The notes beneath the pieces were generated by a model. That model worked only from the letters and a program-made list of their open reading frames with translations. It was not told where the DNA came from and did no database searches. Below, in pieces: positions 26,483-35,738 of a DNA stretch of 42,359 nucleotides. Every line of letters begins with the position of its first letter. The stretch's first letter is position 1. Both the position numbers and the translations under genes were made by a program. The stretch comes from Bacteroidia bacterium (lineage in GTDB: Bacteria > Bacteroidota > Bacteroidia > Bacteroidales > Prolixibacteraceae), in contig JAPLDS010000049.1 of the NCBI GenBank assembly GCA_026391295.1, positions 32,077-74,435 of the forward strand. Direction: 5' to 3'.

Positions 26483-29400
26483 ATGAAAATGTCTCGACTT
26501 ATCCATGGCGGAGAACGACCATGGATGAAAACCTTGCGAATTATTCAACTAACAGTAATTCTGCTATTTGCAAGCTTTGTTGCCATAAGTGCACCGACTT
26601 ATTCTCAGAGCACAAAGCTTAATTTGTCGATTAAAAACTCATCTTTAATTGATGTGTTCAGACAAATTGAAGATCAGAGCGAATTTTACTTCTACTTCAA
26701 AAAGGAAGAAGTTAAATCTAAAGATGCAGTTTCTTTAGAGGTTAAAGACGCTTTAGTAACTGAGATTTTAGATCAAGTCTTAGCTAAGACCGGATTAGAA
26801 TATAAAGTTATTGATCGTTATATTGTTGTCAAACCTACGGGAACAGCAGATCCAGTTCCAGCAGCTCAAGATAATCGCAAGGTATCTGGTAAGGTTACAG
26901 ACCAAACAGGCTCTGCCCTTCCAGGGGTTTCTGTATTTGTTAAAGGGACAACAGCTGGTGTTATCACTGATTTAGATGGTAAATATCAATTAACAGTTCC
27001 TGCTGATGGCAAAACAATTGTCTTCTCCTTTATTGGATTAGAATCAAAAGAAGTTGCTTTTGCAGGCAAGAATATTGGTGATGTTGTATTAGGCCAGGCA
27101 AGCATTGCAATAAAAGATGTAGTGGTTACTGCACTTGGAATCAAAAGAGAGAAGAAAGCACTCGGTTATTCTGTAGGAGAGGTAAAATCGGATCAAATGC
27201 TACGTGTTCCTCAGAAAGACCTTCTTGGCGCCCTTCAAGGAAAAATGTCAGGGGTTAAGATCACCAATACTTCGAATGATGTCAACTCTGAAACTTTTGT
27301 GAATATTCGAGGAATTACTTCTCTTGCGGGCAATAACAATCCGTTAGTTGTAGTAGATGGTGTTCCAAGTGGCGATCAAAAGGTTATGAAAGATCTTGCT
27401 CCAGAAAATATCGAGAGCGTGACAGTATTAAAAGGCCCTAGTGCTGCGGCACTTTATGGATCTAGAGCTGGTGCGGGCGTTATCCTGATCACCAGCAAAG
27501 CGGGTAAGAAAGTTACCAATGGAATTGGTGTAGATGTGAGTATTGGATCAACTTATTCAGTTCCTTACAGATTCATGGAACTTCAGAACAGGTTTACAAC
27601 GGGTATCAGTGGCGTATTAAATGAAAGTTCATACCAACAATGGAATGGACCTGAAGCTGGCACATCCGCTATTCAATGGAATACAAAAGGTGTAGCGCAA
27701 CCGTTGAAGTTTTACAACAATGCTCTTCAGGATTACTTTAATACTGGTGTCGAAAAAGTTTTGAATGCAAGCGTAAGTGGAGCATTTGATAAGGGAACTT
27801 ATAGACTTTCGCTCTCTAACCTCGAAGCCACTGGTACTTATCCTGGTACAGAGTTGCATCGTAACGGAGTGAACATGGCCATTACCTATGACATCAATAA
27901 AAAAGCCAAACTATCGGCCAATTTAGACCTTGAGAATCCAAATTCTGACAACTATCCAGTTAAAAATGGTGGAGATAGTCAGTACATGGCAGTTTTCCAG
28001 ACTCCTCCTCACGTGAATGTGAATGATCTTAAGAACTATTGGACTACCCCAGGCGTATTGCAAAGAGGAGTAAGTACAAACTACGACAATCCTTGGTTTG
28101 CTGCGAATGAGTTAAAAGACGGATTTAACCGCTTAAGAGGAATGGGAAACATTAAATTGGACTACCAAATTCTTCCTGACTTAAAGGCAATGGCTCGCTA
28201 CTCGTTCACAAGCAACAACAACAAAAGAACCTACAGACAGCCATGGTCTAGTTACGGTGGCGATGGTGGTGGAAACAACAGAGCGAATGGTATGTATAAT
28301 GAGCAGATCGACAATCTTAGAGAGATGAACGGTGACGCCCTTATAACTTACACGAAAAAGATAGGCAAATTCGAGATTGTACCTTCTATTGGAGGTAACT
28401 TAATGACTCAACGTAGCTATTCGATGTATGCTGGGGGTGATGCACTAGTGCTTCCAAACCTATACACACTTTCGAATGTAAACAGAAGTAGTTTAAGTTA
28501 TTCTGACAATACATACCGGAAAAATATCTATAGCGTATATGGACTTGTGAATCTTAGCTACAATAACATGCTCTTTTTAGATGCTACAGCCAGAAATGAC
28601 TGGTCAAGTACTCTTCCAGCAGCCAACAGGTCTTATTTCTATCCGTCTGCCTCTTTAAGTGCCTTGGTGAATGAGATGGTTACATTGCCAGAATGGGTTT
28701 CACTATTAAAGGTTAGAACAGGTTTATCACAGGTTGGTAAGGATACTCGTCCTTATGCTATTGCAACTATCCTGAATCAAGGAGCATGGGGTTCAAGCAC
28801 CGCTTATTCAGTTCCCGGCAGCTTACCAAATGTTAATCTAAAACCAGAGATCGCTAAATCATTTGAGATCGGTACTGATGCGTCGTTCTTTAGCAATAGA
28901 CTTGGCTTTGACATCACCTATTACAAAGTTCAAAACAAGAATCAGATTCTAAATGCGGCAACTTCAGCCATGTCAGGATATGGTTCAGCAACAATCAATG
29001 CGGGTAATGTTGAGAATTCAGGGATAGAAATTGGTATCAATGCAATTCCAGTAAAAACAACAGATTTCACATGGGACGTATCGGCTAACTTCACCAAGGA
29101 GAGAAGCAAATTGGTATCGTTAACCCCAGGAATTAATCAATTCTTAAACTGGGCAAGTCGCGAAGTATATGCTTGGACTAAAGTAGGAGACTACATTGGA
29201 ACATTCTATGGAACAGCTGACAAAAGGGTAGCAGATGGTCCTTACAAGGGATGGTCTTTACTTGATTCAAACGGAAAGCTGCAAAATGGTGTAGCCGGTG
29301 GTGATAAGATTGGTAGCTACATGAACGATTTCATGGTTGGATTACAAACTAGTCTTAACTATAAGAAATTCACTCTCTCATTAAGTTTCGACTGGAGACA

Positions 29401-30064
29401 AGGTGGAAAATACATGGATGAAACTACGATGCGTTTGGCTAGAGGTGGAAAAGTTGATTATTATAAAACTAAAGGGGATAAAAGTGCAAGCACCTTCTCT
29501 GGTATACTTGATAACAACTCCTTCCATGGTGATATGAATGCCTTAGCAAGTGAGATTAAATCTAATCCAGCGAAATACCAAGACAATGTGTGGATCGGTG
29601 GACGTACGAAAGATCTTGGAGGTTTTGCTTATGCAGGAAGTTTATACGACGAAGGAGCCTTTTTCCCAGGTGTAATATCTGATGGAGCAGGCGGCTACAG
29701 AGAGAACTTTGGTGCTGCAGGAACAAAAATCATCAAATCATACGATGTATTCCAGCCTACAGGAGGTTACTTTTATCTAGACCAAAAGACAGAATGGGTT
29801 CATGATGCAACATTTGTTAAGCTTCGTGAAATCGCACTTTCATATACTTTACCTGATGCATGGGCAAGAAAAGTGGGAGCACAAAAAATCATCCTTTCTG
29901 GATTCATGAAGAACATTATCCTTTATGCTGCAAACGGGACCAACCAGGATCCTGAAGGAATCTACAATCAGCAGCTTAACGGAAATACCATGCAGGGATT
30001 CGTCACCTGGAATGCATCCCCGATCATTATGCCTTCCGGTTTTAAAATCAATGTATCATTCTAA
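26483..30064 (+). CDS. SusC/RagA-type TonB-dependent outer-membrane transporter with STN domain
   Basis: A 1193-residue importer that takes oligosaccharides across the outer membrane with its SusD lid. In order there is a long signal region (about 1-42), an STN domain (about 45-116) that contacts the FecR anti-sigma factor and a carboxypeptidase-regulatory-like beta domain (about 133-210, SGKVTDQTGSALPGVSVFVK). The SusC signature VVVTALGIKREKKALGYSV comes next, then the plug with NNPLVVVDGVPSG and LKGPSAAALYGSRAGAGVIL. The 22-strand barrel extends to the C-terminal FKINVSF. The start at 26483 is one of two close ATGs (also 26489). No TAnnTTTG box is seen upstream, which fits control by the ECF sigma factor. 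Confidence 0.95.
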   Translation: MKMSRLIHGGERPWMKTLRIIQLTVILLFASFVAISAPTYSQSTKLNLSIKNSSLIDVFRQIEDQSEFYFYFKKEEVKSKDAVSLEVKDALVTEILDQVLAKTGLEYKVIDRYIVVKPTGTADPVPAAQDNRKVSGKVTDQTGSALPGVSVFVKGTTAGVITDLDGKYQLTVPADGKTIVFSFIGLESKEVAFAGKNIGDVVLGQASIAIKDVVVTALGIKREKKALGYSVGEVKSDQMLRVPQKDLLGALQGKMSGVKITNTSNDVNSETFVNIRGITSLAGNNNPLVVVDGVPSGDQKVMKDLAPENIESVTVLKGPSAAALYGSRAGAGVILITSKAGKKVTNGIGVDVSIGSTYSVPYRFMELQNRFTTGISGVLNESSYQQWNGPEAGTSAIQWNTKGVAQPLKFYNNALQDYFNTGVEKVLNASVSGAFDKGTYRLSLSNLEATGTYPGTELHRNGVNMAITYDINKKAKLSANLDLENPNSDNYPVKNGGDSQYMAVFQTPPHVNVNDLKNYWTTPGVLQRGVSTNYDNPWFAANELKDGFNRLRGMGNIKLDYQILPDLKAMARYSFTSNNNKRTYRQPWSSYGGDGGGNNRANGMYNEQIDNLREMNGDALITYTKKIGKFEIVPSIGGNLMTQRSYSMYAGGDALVLPNLYTLSNVNRSSLSYSDNTYRKNIYSVYGLVNLSYNNMLFLDATARNDWSSTLPAANRSYFYPSASLSALVNEMVTLPEWVSLLKVRTGLSQVGKDTRPYAIATILNQGAWGSSTAYSVPGSLPNVNLKPEIAKSFEIGTDASFFSNRLGFDITYYKVQNKNQILNAATSAMSGYGSATINAGNVENSGIEIGINAIPVKTTDFTWDVSANFTKERSKLVSLTPGINQFLNWASREVYAWTKVGDYIGTFYGTADKRVADGPYKGWSLLDSNGKLQNGVAGGDKIGSYMNDFMVGLQTSLNYKKFTLSLSFDWRQGGKYMDETTMRLARGGKVDYYKTKGDKSASTFSGILDNNSFHGDMNALASEIKSNPAKYQDNVWIGGRTKDLGGFAYAGSLYDEGAFFPGVISDGAGGYRENFGAAGTKIIKSYDVFQPTGGYFYLDQKTEWVHDATFVKLREIALSYTLPDAWARKVGAQKIILSGFMKNIILYAANGTNQDPEGIYNQQLNGNTMQGFVTWNASPIIMPSGFKINVSF

Positions 30065-30075
30065 AATCGTAAGAG

Positions 30076-31857
30076 ATGAAAAATATTCAATTTAATCCGA
30101 AAAAGATGAAAAATCTAAAAACTATATTTTTCGGCATGATTACCACTGTAATTCTGCTGACCTCATCTTGCCAAAATCTCACCGAGATCAACAAGAGTCC
30201 AAACATGCTAAATGCTAGTGATATTAACATAAAGTATGTGCTAACATCGGTGTTATCCAGTTCCGCCACTAACTATATTCGTGGAAACGTTTACGGAAGC
30301 ACCATCACCTTGTCGGAAGCTATGCAATATATGCAGAGAGACTATATCGACTTTGCAGGGACCAACACCTTTAGCTGGTCTCCTCAAAATTTCAGTGGAT
30401 TCAATGGTTCGTTAATCAACAGTCAATATATGGTTGACAATGCAAAAAATGAACTTCTTGAAGGCAACCAGAAATTTTATGCCGCTACAGGTCAAATCAT
30501 GCGATCTTTCTGGTATGGCTTTATGACTTCTCTATGGGGCGATATGCCATATTCGGAAGCAATGCAAGCCTCAAAAGGGAACTTTATGCCTGTTTACGAC
30601 AGTCAGAAGGACATCTTTAAAGGAATCATTGCGGATCTAAAATCTGCTAATGACATACTTGCAACCGTAACAACAGTGGATGGAGCATCTTCAGCGGACC
30701 TTATGTACCAAGGAGATGTATTAAAATGGAGAAAATTTGCCAACTCTTTAAGATTAAGATACCTACTAAGACTTTCTGAGAAACTTTCAGATCAGCCTGC
30801 AGGTCTTGATGTAAAAGCAGAATTTAGTGCAATGGTTGGAAATGCTTCAACCTATCCAATTTTCACTTCAAGCTCCGACAATGCGGCGATTCCTTATCCA
30901 GGCACTGATTCAAATACAGCTTGGCCAGGTGGTCCTCTTGGATGGAACAACCGTTCAGAATTCTACCGTCGTAAACCTTGTGCAACCTTTGTTAAGGCGT
31001 TAAAGACTAACTTAGATCCACGATTAACAACGTTCATTCGTCCAGTGGATTCACAATTAAAAGTAAGCGCTTCAACAGGATATGTTAAACTTGCAGACGG
31101 ACAGATTGTATATAATGTGACTGCCGCTCAAGTTGGTAGTACTGCAATTGATACTGCAAGATACGTAGGTCTTCCTGCTGCAATGGCAACACCCGATGCG
31201 TATAACCTGTCTAATTTAACGAATTTCAATTCGCTGAAAGCGTTAAATTCAAGTATCTATATCGATCAGGCAGCGAATCCGAATGTATCTTATCTTGGTG
31301 ATATATATGCTCAAAACACCAATTCATTGGTGAAAGCAGTTTATATGAGCTATGCAGAGCTTAACTTTATCTTAGCTGAAGGACGGCTAAAAGGATGGAT
31401 TTCAAGCAGCGATGCATCAGAATATTACAAATCAGGTATCGCAGCTAGTTTACGCCAATTTGGTATTGCAGATGGAAGTAAAACTGTTTACAATCCGCAA
31501 ACACATGCGTTAGAAAATTATAACGAAACCACTTTCCTTGCTGCACAAGTAGCCAAGTACACTTCAGCTGCTGATGACGCGGCCAAATTAAATGTCTTAA
31601 TGACACAGAAATGGATCGCGACTTTCATGACACCTGAATTCTGGTTCGACTGGAGAAGAACTGGTCTTCCAAACTTTGGAGCCAATTTAGTATCTGCCAG
31701 CAATGGAACGAAAATTCCAGTACGCTATCCATATGGTGCTGAAGAGCCAATTTTAAATAAGGCTAATGTTGCAAGTGCAATTGCAAAATTATCTCCTGCA
31801 ACCGATGATCAATGGTCTAAAATGTGGCTTATCCAAGGTACAAACAAACCATATTAA
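30076..31857 (+). CDS. SusD-like outer-membrane glycan-binding lipoprotein
   Basis: A 593-residue surface lipoprotein that caps SusC and binds the glycan. The lipobox LLTSSC places the lipidated Cys at residue 32. A start at the ATG at 30106 (MKNLKTIFFGMITTVILLTS) is also possible and would give a more usual signal length. The family pattern is of the SusD-like_2 type as I recall it: TEINKSPNMLNASDINIKYV, SFWYGFMTSLWGDMPYSEA, KWRKFANSLRLRYLLRLSEK and the late WIATFMTPEFWFDWRRTGLP. It follows susC by 11 bases and ends at a strong terminator. Confidence 0.93.
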   Translation: MKNIQFNPKKMKNLKTIFFGMITTVILLTSSCQNLTEINKSPNMLNASDINIKYVLTSVLSSSATNYIRGNVYGSTITLSEAMQYMQRDYIDFAGTNTFSWSPQNFSGFNGSLINSQYMVDNAKNELLEGNQKFYAATGQIMRSFWYGFMTSLWGDMPYSEAMQASKGNFMPVYDSQKDIFKGIIADLKSANDILATVTTVDGASSADLMYQGDVLKWRKFANSLRLRYLLRLSEKLSDQPAGLDVKAEFSAMVGNASTYPIFTSSSDNAAIPYPGTDSNTAWPGGPLGWNNRSEFYRRKPCATFVKALKTNLDPRLTTFIRPVDSQLKVSASTGYVKLADGQIVYNVTAAQVGSTAIDTARYVGLPAAMATPDAYNLSNLTNFNSLKALNSSIYIDQAANPNVSYLGDIYAQNTNSLVKAVYMSYAELNFILAEGRLKGWISSSDASEYYKSGIAASLRQFGIADGSKTVYNPQTHALENYNETTFLAAQVAKYTSAADDAAKLNVLMTQKWIATFMTPEFWFDWRRTGLPNFGANLVSASNGTKIPVRYPYGAEEPILNKANVASAIAKLSPATDDQWSKMWLIQGTNKPY

Positions 31858-31929
31858 ATCAGAGATTCGCAGCAGAATGAAAATGCCATTCGTTTTTTTC
31901 GATTGATTTTTCTTTTATAATGCCAAATT

Positions 31930-31970
31930 AACCGGGGTAGTTTCATAGTGCTACCCCGGTTTTATTTTGC
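31930..31970 (+). terminator. Rho-independent terminator after susD
   Basis: AACCGGGGTAG (31930-31940) pairs perfectly with CTACCCCGGTT (31951-31961) around a 10-base loop, followed by TTATTTTG. It should end the susCD transcript and separates it from the GH95-like gene. Confidence 0.85.
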
Positions 31971-32023
31971 CCTATTGGAACTAAATTAAATCCGGATTTA
32001 TGATTATTGAATAGCGATTCTAT

Positions 32024-32031
32024 TAACTTTG
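32024..32031 (+). promoter_or_regulatory. Candidate -7 box for the GH95-like gene
   Basis: TAACTTTG fits TAnnTTTG and lies 60 bases before the ATG at 32092, between the susD terminator and the gene. The -33 element is unclear. Confidence 0.45.
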
Positions 32032-32091
32032 AGAACCCAACTAGCTAAATAAGAAGGTAAAAGTTATAAACCTTAAAACGAAAGATCCCGG

Positions 32092-34392
32092 ATGAAAAAA
32101 TTTGCCATCTTAATCATTCTAATCAGCAGTTCTCTGCGCATATACTCATCTCCCACCGAGACCACACTACCCAAGTACAACCTAAAATTTTCAAGCCTAG
32201 CATCTACTTGGGACGAAGGTATTCCGCTTGGGAATGCGATGTTAGGAGCGCTAATCTGGCAAAAGGGGGATCATCTAAGATTCTCACTAGACCGTGCCGA
32301 CTTATGGGACTTAAGACCAATTGCCAATCTATCGAAACCAGAGTTCAACTTTAAGTGGGTACAAAAACAGGTTAAAGAGAATAACTACAAAGTCGTGCAG
32401 CAAATGTTCGATGCTCCTTATGAGCAGCTTCCTGCCCCATCGAAAATCCCAGGAGCAGCTCTTGAATTTGACACCAAAGGATTCGGAAACGTTTTGCAAG
32501 TCCAGCTAACCCTTGCGACAGCAATATGCGAAACAAAATGGGAAAATGGAACTACTCTGCAGACTTTTGTCCATGCCTCACAACCAGGAGGATGGTTTAA
32601 ATTTGAAAATGTGACCAGTGATTTTATTCCGGTATTATTGGCACCCGAATATGGGAAAACTACCGGAGTAAAGAATGAGGACTCCGTAGCAGGACAAGAT
32701 TTAATACGACTGGGATACGAACAAGGCAAAATCATTTCGCTGCCAAATCAATTAACCTACAGGCAAAAGGGGAATAATGGTTTTGAATACGAAGTGTCGG
32801 TATCGTGGAAATTTGCAAACCATAGCTTAGTAGGCTTTTGGACGATCACCTCAACAGAATCAGAAAAGAATTCGCACAAAACAGCAGGAATGCTAACGCA
32901 AGAAACACTAAAAAAATCAACGTTTAAAGATTCATTTTCAGCACATACACATTGGTGGAGTAGCTATTGGATGAAATCTTCCATCTCACTACCCGACACC
33001 ATTCTTGAACGACAATGGGATTTAGAACAGTATAAATTTGGATCGGCAGCACGTGCCGATGCGCCACCAATCTCATTACAAGCAGTTTGGACTGCCGACA
33101 ATGGTAAGCTACCACCCTGGAAAGGAGATTTTCATCACGATTTAAATACACAACTAAGCTACTGGCCTGCCTATTCAGCAAACCACCTCGATCTGGAAGA
33201 GGGGTATCTAAACTGGCTTTGGAAATATCGTGAGACATTTAAAAAGTATACAAAAACATACTTTGGTACTTCGGGGATGAATGTTCCTGGAGTTACGACC
33301 CTAACTGGAGAGCCAATGGGCGGATGGATACAATACTCTTTCGGTCCAACGGTAGGTTGCTGGTTATCGCAACATTTTTACCTCCATTGGATCTACTCGA
33401 AGGATGAGCAGTTTTTGCGTGAAAGAGCATACCCTTGGATCAGTGATGTAGCCGATTACCTCGATCAAATATCAGTAAAGGATATTAATGGGATTCGCAA
33501 ATTACCCATTAGCTCCAGCCCTGAAATACATGACAACTCTATCAAAGCTTGGTTTGGACAAACAACAAATTACGACCTATCCTTTATCCGTTGGACATTC
33601 GAAAAGGCCGCAGAACTTGCTCATGCTGTAGGCAAGTCAGGGGAGGCACAAAAATGGGAGACTATTCTAAAAGAGTGGCCAACTTTTGCCTTGGATAATG
33701 CAGGCGGATTAGCCTTTGCTCCCGGTGAGCCTTATGTAGAATCACACCGCCATTTTTCACACCTTGTAGGATATCATCCATTAGGGGTTATCGACTGGTC
33801 GAAAGGAGAGAAAGATCAAGCCATTATTCGTGCAACGCTCGAGAACTTAGAAAAAACTGGCCCTGACTGGTGGTGCGGGTATACCTATAGCTGGCTAGGC
33901 AACCTCTATGCGCGTGCTTTCATGGGTGATAAAGCAGCCCAGACACTTCGTATTTTCTCTGAAAATTTCTGTCTCCCTAACAGCTTTCATGTCAATGGTG
34001 AGCAACATAACAAGGGGTATTCAAAAATGAAATATCGCCCCTTTACCCTAGAAGGAAACTTTGCATTTGCAGCAGGCGTGCAAGAGATGCTTATTCAAAG
34101 TCATACCGGCATTATTCACCTTTTCCCTGCCATACCTAAAGCTTGGCAAGATGCAAACTTTACCTCCTTACGCACTGTTGGAGCCTTTCTAATTTCGGCT
34201 CAGCAGAAAAAAGGAGATGTTGTTACGGTTACGATTAGATCAGAAAAAGGTGGAGTCTGCAAACTAAAAAATCCTTTTAAAGACTTCAACTTTAACGCAA
34301 AATACAGCTGGAAGGGGAAAATAGATAAGACGAACGATCTTTTATCAATCGAATTTCCTAAAAATGGAATATTGACTTTAACAAGGGAATAA
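32092..34392 (+). CDS. GH95-like glycoside hydrolase with an unusual active-site set
   Basis: A 766-residue secreted protein (signal peptide about 1-19) with the GH65/95 N-terminal sandwich, including TWDEGIPLGNAMLGALIWQK and FSLDRADLWDLRP. The (alpha/alpha)6 core follows from about 310, with PPWKGDFHHDLNTQLSYWPA, ISSSPE, HRHFSHLVGYHPLG and GNFAFAAGVQEMLIQSH-like sequence. GH95 enzymes release alpha-L-fucose or L-galactose by inversion. Aligned from memory with Bifidobacterium AfcA, the two catalytic Asn become Asp350 and Asn352. The acid is Glu478, and the Asp of IDGN is Glu654. It may hydrolyse another linkage or sugar. It belongs to the PUL but has its own promoter-like box after the susD terminator. 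Confidence 0.82.
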   Translation: MKKFAILIILISSSLRIYSSPTETTLPKYNLKFSSLASTWDEGIPLGNAMLGALIWQKGDHLRFSLDRADLWDLRPIANLSKPEFNFKWVQKQVKENNYKVVQQMFDAPYEQLPAPSKIPGAALEFDTKGFGNVLQVQLTLATAICETKWENGTTLQTFVHASQPGGWFKFENVTSDFIPVLLAPEYGKTTGVKNEDSVAGQDLIRLGYEQGKIISLPNQLTYRQKGNNGFEYEVSVSWKFANHSLVGFWTITSTESEKNSHKTAGMLTQETLKKSTFKDSFSAHTHWWSSYWMKSSISLPDTILERQWDLEQYKFGSAARADAPPISLQAVWTADNGKLPPWKGDFHHDLNTQLSYWPAYSANHLDLEEGYLNWLWKYRETFKKYTKTYFGTSGMNVPGVTTLTGEPMGGWIQYSFGPTVGCWLSQHFYLHWIYSKDEQFLRERAYPWISDVADYLDQISVKDINGIRKLPISSSPEIHDNSIKAWFGQTTNYDLSFIRWTFEKAAELAHAVGKSGEAQKWETILKEWPTFALDNAGGLAFAPGEPYVESHRHFSHLVGYHPLGVIDWSKGEKDQAIIRATLENLEKTGPDWWCGYTYSWLGNLYARAFMGDKAAQTLRIFSENFCLPNSFHVNGEQHNKGYSKMKYRPFTLEGNFAFAAGVQEMLIQSHTGIIHLFPAIPKAWQDANFTSLRTVGAFLISAQQKKGDVVTVTIRSEKGGVCKLKNPFKDFNFNAKYSWKGKIDKTNDLLSIEFPKNGILTLTRE

Positions 34393-34394
34393 AT

Positions 34395-35738
34395 CTACCA
34401 CCACCGAAGACCCGCGAGACGACAAAGATCCATGCGAGAAAGTAGCAGATTGTACTCAAACTGCAACTTACTTAACTGAGCATCGCTAAGATTTGAAACA
34501 GCGGTTAACAGATCAAGGTTTGTAATCACGCCAAATTTATAGCGATCAGCAGCTAGCTCATTGGCCAATTTAGCTTGTTTGATAAGTCCATCAGCTGACG
34601 AGAGCTTTTTCTGATTCTTCTGAATGTCATCAAGGGCATTTAGCAGATCCTTGTTAAGCGTTGCCTTTTGTGTCTCAAGAGCGTGCTGTGTTGCATCTCT
34701 GGTGATAACCGCCATTTTCTGTCGGAAGCCAGGTCGGCTAGCAGATAGAATTGGGATCGTAACACCTAATCCTACGAAATAGTTAAAGTTAACCACATCA
34801 ATATTCGGCATGAAACCATTCTTATATCCTGCGCCAGCAAGCAAGTTCACGCTGGGCAGTTTACTCCGTTCGGCCGTAAGGATATCCCATCCAGCCAATT
34901 TTAACTTCGCATCAGCAATTCGAATATCCATGTTATTATGCGACGCGATTGCCGAGATAGAATCAGAGAGATAACTAAACGAAGTGGCATTAAAACCAGC
35001 ATCTCTGATATACTCTTGACCACTATTCCCAGTCAGCATATCTAGTAGATTATATTGTTTGCTCAACTGAGACTTTAATTCGGTATAGAAATTTACAGCG
35101 TTATTATATTTAACGTCTGTGGAGACCTGATCATAATTTAACGCATCACCATTTTTCACTCGCACTTCAATCTGTTGTTTGGTGGCTGTGATTAGGTTTA
35201 ATTGTTCTTGCTGAACGGTGATACTCTTATTCAGAAAAATAATTGAGTAGTATACTTGTGCAATCTGATAAGCTAGATTAACCTTAAAACCCTCCAGATT
35301 ATCTTTTGAGATCTCCAGCTCGCCTTTTGCTTTATTTAAGGCAGAGCTTAAGCGAAAGTCAATTAAAGGTTGAGCCAGGGATACTGATGCATTGTAGTTA
35401 TCCGCCGGTTGAATTCTCATTTCTTGAATTTGTCCAGAGGCAGATGGGATATGAAAGGCAGGGGTAGGAAATTGTTGACGATAAGAAAGATCACCCATGG
35501 CAGTAGGCAAAATAGCCGTGCGATCAAGCTGAACCTTTGTCTCACTCAGACTAATCAATTGCTTCATCTCGGCAACCTTTGGATATTTCTCAAACGATTG
35601 ATCAACAAAATGTTTTAAATCCGCAGGCACCATCAGATCCTGAGCAATGCTTGAATTAACAAGAAATAATGTTGCGAGTATAAAAAATATGGTTTTCATA
35701 ATAAGCTGAATTAATTTAAGCTTCATTGAATTAATCAT
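34395..35738 (-). CDS. TolC-type outer-membrane efflux protein
   Basis: A 447-residue OEP-family channel of the usual length. The Sec signal is best read from residue 14 (MKTIFFILATLFLVNSSIAQ), with the mature protein from about Q33; the ATG at 35738 is the coupled start. Two similar halves of long coiled helices and short strands are present, with NYNASVSLAQPLIDFRLSSA and LGVTIPILSASRPGFRQKM as the two beta-associated blocks. The ATG overlaps the emrB-like stop (TAATG), with GGAGG 7 bases upstream, so it is translationally coupled. It supplies the exit duct for the pump encoded upstream. Confidence 0.93.
   Translation of the reverse strand: MINSMKLKLIQLIMKTIFFILATLFLVNSSIAQDLMVPADLKHFVDQSFEKYPKVAEMKQLISLSETKVQLDRTAILPTAMGDLSYRQQFPTPAFHIPSASGQIQEMRIQPADNYNASVSLAQPLIDFRLSSALNKAKGELEISKDNLEGFKVNLAYQIAQVYYSIIFLNKSITVQQEQLNLITATKQQIEVRVKNGDALNYDQVSTDVKYNNAVNFYTELKSQLSKQYNLLDMLTGNSGQEYIRDAGFNATSFSYLSDSISAIASHNNMDIRIADAKLKLAGWDILTAERSKLPSVNLLAGAGYKNGFMPNIDVVNFNYFVGLGVTIPILSASRPGFRQKMAVITRDATQHALETQKATLNKDLLNALDDIQKNQKKLSSADGLIKQAKLANELAADRYKFGVITNLDLLTAVSNLSDAQLSKLQFEYNLLLSRMDLCRLAGLRWW

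Noticed and set aside
34587-34600. TCCATCAGCTGACG in tolC, matching part of the repeat at 18240-18310
   Set aside because: It is a 14-base match within a normal coding stretch, without the inverted partner. Chance is a fair explanation.
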